From assembly GCA_947178685.1 (NCBI GenBank), contig CAMWZE010000134.1, forward strand, positions 1-5,372: a stretch of 5,372 bases of DNA, written 5' to 3'. Below the pieces are notes generated by a model, which was not told the origin of the DNA, searched no databases, and saw only the letters and a list, made by a program, of their open reading frames with translations. Shown here in pieces: positions 1 to 5,372 of the stretch (position 1 is its first letter; the number at the start of each line of letters is the position of its first letter). The translations under genes and the position numbers were made by a program. This stretch comes from an uncultured Porphyromonadaceae bacterium (lineage in GTDB: Bacteria; Bacteroidota; Bacteroidia; Bacteroidales; Muribaculaceae).

Positions 1-153
1 GGCTCGGGTGGCATGTTCCAACAGCTCACGACTCTTCCTTCGGATAAGTTCCGGCAACATGGCCGGCTCATCATCGCGGCTTATGGCAAGGTGCACTAAC
101 CCCTCAAGTTCATAGATGCTGTCGAGCAGCGTCTCAAGATTCTCCTTCCTCAT
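1..153 (-). CDS. Hypothetical protein, N-terminal 51 residues only (runs off left edge)
   Basis: An open frame begins with ATG at 153-151 and continues without a stop to the window edge, so only the first 51 residues are visible. It begins MRKENLETLLDSIYELEGLV and continues with a charged, leucine-rich sequence. Alternating hydrophobic and charged residues suggest alpha helix, possibly a coiled coil or helical hairpin. No signal peptide, membrane segment or catalytic motif is visible. Its ATG overlaps the TGA of the upstream carboxypeptidase gene as ATGA, which points to co-transcription and translational coupling. I do not recognise the family. The case for a real gene rests on the stop-start overlap and the plausible helical composition. 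A role connected to the carboxypeptidase is only a guess from position. Confidence 0.68.
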   Translation of the reverse strand, partial: MRKENLETLLDSIYELEGLVHLAISRDDEPAMLPELIRRKSRELLEHATRA

Positions 154-1535
154 ATAAATTCTTTCGTATTAGATTCTTCAACCTCAATCTCTGTTTCCTC
201 AATCTCCACCTCAGTTTCTTCAGTCACAGGATCAATCGTCTCCTCTCCCTCCTGCTCGTCCACTCCGGTTGCCTCCTGCTCCTCAGCAGGATTTTCCTGC
301 TGATTGACCTTATCGGCAAATATGCCGAGCAGCATCTCCTGAGCTGCTTTCTTAGCACGGTCGCGGCTGCCGGTGATATCATTCATAATTATCACTACAG
401 TATGGGTGGGGGCATAGTTCTCATCGAGCAGGTAGCCGGCATAACACTGTATCCCCTTCATGCTTCCCGTCTTCATGGCTATATAGCTATCGAGGGGTGT
501 TCCGGCGAGAAAGCTTTTCAGTGTGCCCTCTTGACCGGCCAATGGGAAGAATGATGCATACACTTCATTGTCTGCCATATCCTTTAGTACAGATGTCATG
601 AAGTCGGCCGTAACACGGTTGGAACGAGAGAGACCGGAGCCATCGATTATATTAACACCATCGAGAGGCATCCCTTTCTTTTTCCACATTGCCGCCTCCT
701 TTTCAGCCGCGTCTGCGGTAGAGCCGTCACCTCCGTTAAGTTTTCCATAGGTGCGAAGCATGCACTCCGCAAAGAGGTTGTCGCTACGCATCATACAACT
801 GCGCATTATGTCGTCGATTCCCGGTGACATATGGGTAAACAATATGCTACGTTCCCCCTCTCCAAGATCCTTTCCGTCGAGAATTATTCCGGCTTTAGCC
901 AGAGCATTCTTGAGTCGGCTCAGGAATACCCCTTTGGGATTCTCTACCGAACGGCGGCCGGTGGAGTTATTCTCAAAATTCAAGGCATGTGAGCCTGTAC
1001 CGTACGACTGAGAGAAATCGCCGGGTGCCCATGAAGCCGGACGTGGAGGCCCGGCGAATTGCTCCTCGTCAACTATCAGAGCTCCTTCAATCTTATTAAT
1101 TCCGGCAGTCTTAAGTTCCGCCACAATCTCCTGAAGGATATCTGTGCCATATGGTTCCACCATAGAGTTGAGAGCCGGATCGCAAACACCCTCGATGATA
1201 AGGTTTCCTTTGAGGATACCCATTTTCACCGGGCCGTCGGTATACACATTCGTGCGATAACGGTAATCGGGACCGGTGGTACGGAGCAATGCGGCGGTAG
1301 TGACAGATTTCATAATAGAAGCCGGCACGAGTGGGCGATCGTTGTTGTGGCGTCCGATTGTCTTGCCATCAGAGAGATCGGTTATCTTCACAGCCACCGA
1401 TCCGGGATTCACCCCACTCGATCGCAGAAAAGATGCCACAACATCCTGTGGCGACACGGCAGCGGCTGTAATAGCCGTCACTACCGTGAGGAAAAATACA
1501 AAAAAGAATCTTTTGTCGAATTTTATTGCTGACAT
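150..1535 (-). CDS. dacB: D-alanyl-D-alanine carboxypeptidase/endopeptidase, PBP4 type (peptidase S13)
   Basis: Penicillin-binding serine peptidase that trims the terminal D-Ala of peptidoglycan stem peptides and/or cleaves D-Ala-mDAP cross-links in the periplasm. The 461-residue product has a basic start, a hydrophobic signal segment (about residues 9-26, possible cleavage after the AAA at 24-26) and all three active-site motifs of the family: SIMK at 73-76 (nucleophile Ser73, Lys76), SDN at 251-253 and KTG at 355-357. The spacing of about 178 residues between the first two motifs fits the large inserted domain typical of PBP4 enzymes. After about residue 411 comes a low-complexity acidic tail very rich in Glu that is not part of the catalytic fold. 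At 116-120 the sequence reads GVCDP, where I recall a GxGDP-like motif as usual. The start is fixed by an in-frame TAG two codons upstream (1541-1539). No Shine-Dalgarno is seen. The gene overlaps the next leftward gene by ATGA. Family assignment is firm; the balance between carboxypeptidase and endopeptidase activity is unknown. Confidence 0.95.
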   Translation of the reverse strand: MSAIKFDKRFFFVFFLTVVTAITAAAVSPQDVVASFLRSSGVNPGSVAVKITDLSDGKTIGRHNNDRPLVPASIMKSVTTAALLRTTGPDYRYRTNVYTDGPVKMGILKGNLIIEGVCDPALNSMVEPYGTDILQEIVAELKTAGINKIEGALIVDEEQFAGPPRPASWAPGDFSQSYGTGSHALNFENNSTGRRSVENPKGVFLSRLKNALAKAGIILDGKDLGEGERSILFTHMSPGIDDIMRSCMMRSDNLFAECMLRTYGKLNGGDGSTADAAEKEAAMWKKKGMPLDGVNIIDGSGLSRSNRVTADFMTSVLKDMADNEVYASFFPLAGQEGTLKSFLAGTPLDSYIAMKTGSMKGIQCYAGYLLDENYAPTHTVVIIMNDITGSRDRAKKAAQEMLLGIFADKVNQQENPAEEQEATGVDEQEGEETIDPVTEETEVEIEETEIEVEESNTKEFI

Positions 1536-1556
1536 ATGCTATTGTTATAACTGCCT

Positions 1557-1684
1557 GACGTCTCCATAGCCGCTTCGTCACTATAGGAACCGACCGAAAA
1601 AATCTCTTTCCCAAAATGGAGAAGCAAATCCCTGACCCGTAAGAGTGGCCGGGATAATCACCGGGGAGATGCCAGCGGCACGTC
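1557..1684 (-). ncRNA. Candidate structured RNA: dacB leader or 6S-like small RNA
   Basis: Read on the minus strand, this leader contains nested complementary segments. 1684-1680 (GACGT) pairs with 1561-1557 (ACGTC). 1679-1674 (GCCGCT) pairs with 1574-1569 (AGCGGC). 1652-1647 (CCGGCC) pairs with 1595-1590 (GGTCGG, one G-U). 1645-1641 (CTCTT) pairs with 1608-1604 (AAGAG). The result is a rod with a closing stem, a large internal loop (1673-1653 opposite 1589-1575) and a distal stem. The G-U pair would be an A-C mismatch in a plus-strand transcript, which weakly favours minus-strand RNA. The closing stem competes with a local hairpin (1587-1581 with 1569-1564). A rod with a central bubble resembles 6S RNA, but no intrinsic terminator separates it from dacB, so a cis-acting 5' leader is equally possible. 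Pairings were found by eye, without energy calculation or covariation. Confidence 0.4.
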
Positions 1685-1698
1685 GTTGTTTCGTAACG

Positions 1699-1706
1699 CA
1701 AAGTTA
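1699..1706 (-). promoter_or_regulatory. Bacteroidota -7 element facing dacB
   Basis: On the minus strand this reads TAACTTTG, an exact match to the Bacteroidota -7 consensus TAnnTTTG. Transcription would begin near 1692, giving a leader of about 155 nt before the dacB ATG, and would include the whole candidate structured RNA. No good TTTG is present at the expected -33 distance; TTGG at 1721-1718 is too close. The call therefore rests on the -7 box alone. Confidence 0.5.
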
Positions 1707-1737
1707 ACAAGTTTTTTCCAATTTCTATCCGGTCTAC

Positions 1738-1768
1738 TTTGATACTTGCGAAAATGTTGTTAATTTTA
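1738..1768 (+). promoter_or_regulatory. Bacteroidota-type promoter for the transporter-antiporter unit
   Basis: TTTG at 1738-1741 is followed after 19 bases by TAATTTTA at 1761-1768, a match of seven of eight to TAnnTTTG. The spacing fits the -33/-7 arrangement known for the primary sigma factor of Bacteroidota. A start site near 1775 would leave a leader of roughly 20 nt before the ATG at 1797. The region is AT-rich, so a chance match is possible. Confidence 0.5.
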
Positions 1769-1796
1769 CACTTTAAATTACAATTCCATAATCTGA

Positions 1797-2960
1797 ATGA
1801 CCAAAACCAATCTGCCTCCCAGAACGCCATACACCTTCGACAGAGTGGTGCGCATTCTCTTCACCGTATGCACACTTGTGGCGGTTATCTTTTTTCTCGA
1901 CAGCCTGAAAGGTGTTTTACTGCCATTTCTCGTGGCTTGTCTCATAGCTTACATGCTTGAGCCGATAGTGACCTGGAATATGAAGTGGACCCGTGCAAAA
2001 AACCGTTTTGTGCCGGTAATGCTCACTCTTCTGGAGACTTGCATCGCAATCGCAGTATTCTGCATGATATTCGTGCCCTATCTTATTTCGGAAACCACCG
2101 AGATGACCAAGATGATACGCGATTATGCCACCAAACAGATTCAGATTCCATATGTCTCAAGCCAGATTCATGAATTTCTGCGTGATTATCTTGATCCAAA
2201 CGAAATATCAAAACTATTATCGCGCGATGAATGGAAATCTCTGCTAAAAAGCACCCTCTCTTCATCTTGGAGCTTTCTCAGCTCTGGTCTTGCTTTCCTT
2301 TTGGGCGTCCTGAGCTGGCTTATAGTGATTCTTTATGTCATTTTCATAATGCTCGACTATGAGAGAATAATGCTCAGTTTCCAGCAACTGGTGCCTCTGC
2401 GCCATCGTGAGCGCACATTTCAGGTGGCCTCAGACATCAAGAACGCGATGAACCGATATTTCCGAGGTCAATTTGTGATAGCGTTTCTTGTAGGCATACT
2501 ATTTGCCATCGGATTCCTTATAATAGGGTTGCCGATGGGAGTGATACTCGGTCTCTTCATCGGGATGCTGAATATGGTGCCTTATCTGCAACTGATCTCC
2601 CTACCGATCACAGCCGTTCTCTGCATAGTCTGTACAGCAAGTACGGGAGTGGATTTCTGGGTGATATTCTGGGAGAGTATGGCGGTCTACATTGTGGTGC
2701 AATGCATTCAAGACCTCTATCTCACACCCAAGATAATGGGAAAAGCCATGGGTCTGAATCCGGCCATAATCCTGCTCTCCCTCTCCGTGTGGGGCTCACT
2801 CCTGGGATTCATGGGCCTGATAATAGCCCTCCCCCTCACCACCCTCCTACTTTCTTATTACAACCAGTATGTGGTGAACCAATATAAAGCTTCAACATCC
2901 AACCTCCAATCAAACGATAGGAACGACTCCGATCACGACCAATCAAGTAAATCTTCTTAA
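1797..2960 (+). CDS. AI-2E/PerM family (UPF0118) membrane transporter
   Basis: Polytopic inner-membrane protein of 387 residues, a normal length for the AI-2E transporter family (DUF20, PerM/YdiK/TqsA relatives). Hydrophobic segments lie at about 20-36, 38-55, 71-95, 158-187, 226-244, 246-262, 267-282, 287-304 and 322-355. A soluble, mostly helical stretch (about 96-155) sits between the third and fourth, as is usual. Family-like signatures are YFRGQ at 221-225, VPYL at 261-264 and the conserved DLYLTPKIMGKAMGLNP stretch at 306-322. The C-terminal 27 residues are hydrophilic and rich in Ser, Asn and Asp. The start is well supported: a TGA lies directly before the ATG (1794-1796). No Shine-Dalgarno is seen. 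It begins a two-gene rightward unit, ending 14 bases before the antiporter. Some family members export autoinducer-2 and others are linked to Na+/H+ exchange, so the substrate here is not known. The antiporter neighbour makes an ion-related role worth considering, but that is inference. Confidence 0.9.
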   Translation: MTKTNLPPRTPYTFDRVVRILFTVCTLVAVIFFLDSLKGVLLPFLVACLIAYMLEPIVTWNMKWTRAKNRFVPVMLTLLETCIAIAVFCMIFVPYLISETTEMTKMIRDYATKQIQIPYVSSQIHEFLRDYLDPNEISKLLSRDEWKSLLKSTLSSSWSFLSSGLAFLLGVLSWLIVILYVIFIMLDYERIMLSFQQLVPLRHRERTFQVASDIKNAMNRYFRGQFVIAFLVGILFAIGFLIIGLPMGVILGLFIGMLNMVPYLQLISLPITAVLCIVCTASTGVDFWVIFWESMAVYIVVQCIQDLYLTPKIMGKAMGLNPAIILLSLSVWGSLLGFMGLIIALPLTTLLLSYYNQYVVNQYKASTSNLQSNDRNDSDHDQSSKSS

Positions 2961-2974
2961 TACATTTTTACACA

Positions 2975-5308
2975 ATGATCACCCTCCCTGTAGATGCCTT
3001 GTTTCAATCAAGCGAACCAACGACAGTCGAACATCTGGCAACCCAGGCACAAACGGAGATAAGCGGAGAGCCCCCTCAGCAGAACTCCGAGGAAGACCAC
3101 ACCAACGGTCTGATAGCCGATCTTGCTTGGATTTTGCTTTTAGGTGCCATAGTCACACTGCTTTTCAAGAAAATGAAGCAGCCTGTGGTGCTCGGATACA
3201 TCCTTGCCGGATTTCTCGCCAGCCCCAAGTTTGTGTATCTCCCGTCTATCTCAAATCTTGAGAATATCGAGTTTTGGGCAGATCTCGGCATTGTGGTACT
3301 GATGTTCACTTTAGGTCTTGAGTTCAGTTTCAAGAAACTTATGAATTCCGGCTCCTCGGCCGTAATAACAGCTCTGATTATCATTTGCGGCATGACCTTT
3401 GCCGGTTTCGGTGTGGGTAAGATACTACATCTTAATTCGATAAACTGTATTTTCCTTGGCGGTATGATCTCCATGTCGTCAACCACGATAATTCTCAAGA
3501 CACTCTCCGACTTAGGAATGAGGCAGAAGAAATTCGCCTCCCTTGTGCTCGCCGTGCTCATCATCGAAGACCTTTTCGCGGTGTTGATGCTTGTGCTCCT
3601 CTCATCGCTCGCCATGGGCAATGTGGAGGGCACCGACCTGCTCTTCTCTGTCGGCAAGCTTGTATTCTTCCTCATCATATGGTTTGTGGTGGGTGTGTAT
3701 GTGCTCCCCACCTTTTTCACCCGTGTCAAGAGCTATCTCAACTCCGAGACTCTCCTTGTAGTGGCCATGGGTCTATGCTTCTCAATGGCCATATTCTCTG
3801 TGATGTGTGGATTCTCACTTGAATTAGGTGCATTCGTAATGGGCTCGATACTTGCCGGCACCATGGTGGCCGAGCCTATGGAGAAGGTAGTGCAGCCGGT
3901 GAAAGACCTCTTCGGAGCAGTGTTCTTTATCTCTGTGGGCATGATGGTCGACCCGGTGATCCTCGCCACATACTGGAGTGAGATTCTACTTCTTGCAGTT
4001 GTGGTGATCGTTGGCATGATCTTCTTCGGCACCCTGGGTATGCTTGTAACCGGACAATCGCTTAAAGTGGCCATAGAGAGTGGTTTCACACTTACACAAG
4101 TGGGCGAGTTCTCATTCATCATCGCCTCTCTCGGTATGAGTCTGGGAGTGCTTCAGGAGAGTCTGTATCCTATCATTGTAGCAGTCTCTGTGATCACAAT
4201 CTTCACCACCCCTTATTTCGTAAAGTTGTCACAGCCGGCCTACAGCTTCGTAGAGAGTCATCTTCCCAAAAGTCTCAACTTTCTCATCTACCGATATTCC
4301 AATCAGGTGACCTATGCCAGGGAACCGAAACGGCTCTGGCATGAGATTCTCTCGCGCTATATGTGGCGTATTCTTCTCTATTCAGTGGTGTTGTTAGCCA
4401 TCGTACTGATCTCACGTCAGTTCCTGTTCCCTCTCTGTATGGAATATTTGGGAGAATGGGGACGCCTATCTGCCACAGCCATAACATTCGTGTGTATGCT
4501 GCCATTCCTCATCGCCCTCTCCTACAGCGGCACAAAGCCTGAAGAGAAGCAACGTCTTCACGACGCGGCGAGTTTCTATGCAGTGCCTCTCGTGGCCATG
4601 CGCATAATTCGCTATCTGATCACACTCCTCTTCATAGTCTATCTTATGACTATAGCTTACAATTCCATGATAGCATGGATTACCGGACTGATCGGTTTCG
4701 GCTTGATAATGGCATTCGCATCTACGAAGCTCCTCACCAGCTATGGCCATATCGAAGAGAAATTCATCAACAACCTCAATATCCGTGAGAACACGCGTCT
4801 CGGTTTGAACAACAAACTTGTGAGCGACCTTCACCAGGCATTCATCGAGGTTGGACCCAATACATCATTTGTCGGCGATAAACTTAAGGATTCCGGATTA
4901 CGCTCCGACTACGGCGTAAGCGTGTCGAGCATACAGCGAGGTGAGACTTTTATCCCCCTCCCCTCCATCAACGCTCGTATCTTCCCCGGAGATATCCTCG
5001 GAGTGATAGGCAATGATGAGCAGATAAAGAAGCTAAACGATGATATCGAGAGTGCTGAGAAAGCTATGAAATCGCTGAGTGTCACTCAGCCGGAGATCGC
5101 TCTCCGCAGCATAAAACTATCGGCAAATTCTCCAATCATAAATGTGCCTCTCGGAAAGACAAACCTGCGCACCGATTTCTATAGCATGATCGTGAAAGTG
5201 CAGCGAGGCGAAGATGAATTCGAGCAGCCCGATTCCACCACCGTGCTACGTGAGGGAGACATAGTATGGGTTGTGGGAGATGCCTCCCGAATCGACGCAA
5301 TGAAATAA
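2975..5308 (+). CDS. CPA2-family cation:proton antiporter with extra membrane segments and two RCK_C domains
   Basis: Predicted monovalent cation/proton exchanger (Na_H_Exchanger fold, KefB/CPA2 type) of the inner membrane. In the 777 residues, a hydrophilic N-terminus (1-45) precedes the transport domain at about 46-420. Family-like landmarks are GYILAGFLASP at 74-84, FTLGLEFS at 111-118, SMSSTTIILKTLSDLG at 166-181, an acidic pair Glu198-Asp199 in a membrane helix (candidate ion/proton site), FFISVGMMVDP at 317-327 and VGEFSF at 376-381. A second hydrophobic block of about four segments follows at 462-585. The soluble end resembles two TrkA_C/RCK_C ligand-sensing domains (about 615-690 and 705-777). 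No Rossmann GxGxxG TrkA_N domain, as found in KefB/KefC, is visible. The only near ATG is at 2975 and there is no Shine-Dalgarno. Close spacing after the AI-2E-family gene suggests an operon. K+ versus Na+ and the regulatory ligand cannot be told from sequence. Confidence 0.92.
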   Translation: MITLPVDALFQSSEPTTVEHLATQAQTEISGEPPQQNSEEDHTNGLIADLAWILLLGAIVTLLFKKMKQPVVLGYILAGFLASPKFVYLPSISNLENIEFWADLGIVVLMFTLGLEFSFKKLMNSGSSAVITALIIICGMTFAGFGVGKILHLNSINCIFLGGMISMSSTTIILKTLSDLGMRQKKFASLVLAVLIIEDLFAVLMLVLLSSLAMGNVEGTDLLFSVGKLVFFLIIWFVVGVYVLPTFFTRVKSYLNSETLLVVAMGLCFSMAIFSVMCGFSLELGAFVMGSILAGTMVAEPMEKVVQPVKDLFGAVFFISVGMMVDPVILATYWSEILLLAVVVIVGMIFFGTLGMLVTGQSLKVAIESGFTLTQVGEFSFIIASLGMSLGVLQESLYPIIVAVSVITIFTTPYFVKLSQPAYSFVESHLPKSLNFLIYRYSNQVTYAREPKRLWHEILSRYMWRILLYSVVLLAIVLISRQFLFPLCMEYLGEWGRLSATAITFVCMLPFLIALSYSGTKPEEKQRLHDAASFYAVPLVAMRIIRYLITLLFIVYLMTIAYNSMIAWITGLIGFGLIMAFASTKLLTSYGHIEEKFINNLNIRENTRLGLNNKLVSDLHQAFIEVGPNTSFVGDKLKDSGLRSDYGVSVSSIQRGETFIPLPSINARIFPGDILGVIGNDEQIKKLNDDIESAEKAMKSLSVTQPEIALRSIKLSANSPIINVPLGKTNLRTDFYSMIVKVQRGEDEFEQPDSTTVLREGDIVWVVGDASRIDAMK

Positions 5309-5318
5309 GTTACTTCAA

Positions 5319-5372
5319 AAGCCATATAAATTCAAGGGCCGGCAATTGCCGGCCCTTGAATTTATATGGCTT
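5319..5372. terminator. Perfect 54-base palindrome, probable bidirectional intrinsic terminator
   Basis: Eleven bases after the antiporter stop lies a perfect inverted repeat with 27-base arms and no unpaired spacer, centred on CAATTG (5343-5348). The core is GC-rich (GGGCCGGC at 5336-5343 and its complement) and the outer arms are AT-rich. An A-run (5317-5320) precedes the left arm and the right arm ends in TT at the window edge, where a matching T-run may continue. Position and shape fit a rho-independent terminator for the transporter-antiporter unit and possibly for a convergent gene beyond the window. The arms are much longer than a terminator needs. Confidence 0.72.

Noticed and set aside
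1059..1532. Plus-strand open frame of 157 codons opposite dacB
   Set aside because: Shadow of the S13 peptidase, which has a signal peptide and all catalytic motifs in its own frame. The antisense product is His/Arg/Ser-rich with no recognisable domain.
1557..1684. Firm naming of the intergenic RNA as 6S, SRP RNA, tmRNA or a known riboswitch
   Set aside because: The rod with a bubble resembles 6S, but I cannot match a diagnostic sequence motif, and no SRP, tmRNA or riboswitch core was recognised. It is left as an unnamed candidate.
1369..1830. Minus-strand open frame of 153 codons crossing the intergenic region and the 5' part of dacB
   Set aside because: It overlaps the well-supported peptidase in another frame and the start of the divergent transporter gene. 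Its composition (many Cys, Trp, Arg) is unlike a normal protein.
3076..3729. Minus-strand open frame of 217 codons inside the antiporter gene
   Set aside because: Antisense shadow of the antiporter membrane core; low-complexity Ser/Thr/Arg/Met composition and no start context.
4466..4834. Minus-strand open frame of 122 codons inside the antiporter gene
   Set aside because: Lies wholly within the antiporter reading frame and shows no domain; the His/Glu/Cys-rich composition is typical of antisense translation.
5319..5372. Palindrome as an insertion-sequence end or attachment site
   Set aside because: No transposase or integrase, target duplication or second copy is visible in the window. A terminator directly after the stop codon is the simpler reading.

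Overview
The window looks like an ordinary stretch of a Bacteroidota chromosome, most likely order Bacteroidales (a gut Muribaculaceae-like lineage would fit, but this is inference without a database search). The reasons are the lack of Shine-Dalgarno sequences at all visible starts, intergenic matches to the Bacteroidota promoter (TTTG near -33, TAnnTTTG near -7), roughly balanced base composition by eye, and the gene families present. No phage, insertion sequence, CRISPR array, tRNA or rRNA was seen.

Layout. A two-gene unit reads leftward: a D-Ala-D-Ala carboxypeptidase/endopeptidase of the PBP4 (peptidase S13) family at 150-1535, overlapping by ATGA with an unidentified small-helix protein that runs off the left edge (1-153, partial). 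A divergent intergenic region of 261 bases (1536-1796) follows. It carries promoter-like elements facing both ways and, on the minus strand, a run of nested complementary segments suggesting a structured RNA of about 130-150 nt, either the dacB leader or a 6S-like small RNA. A second two-gene unit reads rightward: an AI-2E/PerM-family membrane transporter (1797-2960) and, 14 bases later, a 777-residue CPA2-type cation:proton antiporter with extra membrane segments and two C-terminal RCK_C (TrkA_C) domains (2975-5308). The window closes with a perfect 54-base palindrome (5319-5372), probably a bidirectional intrinsic terminator.

How the genes work together. The left unit belongs to periplasmic cell-wall remodelling. 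The right unit encodes two inner-membrane transport proteins, one probably involved in ion or pH homeostasis. Nothing in the sequence links the two units beyond the shared divergent control region. The most unusual items are the intergenic RNA candidate, the terminal palindrome and the antiporter architecture. No clearly new multi-gene system is visible.
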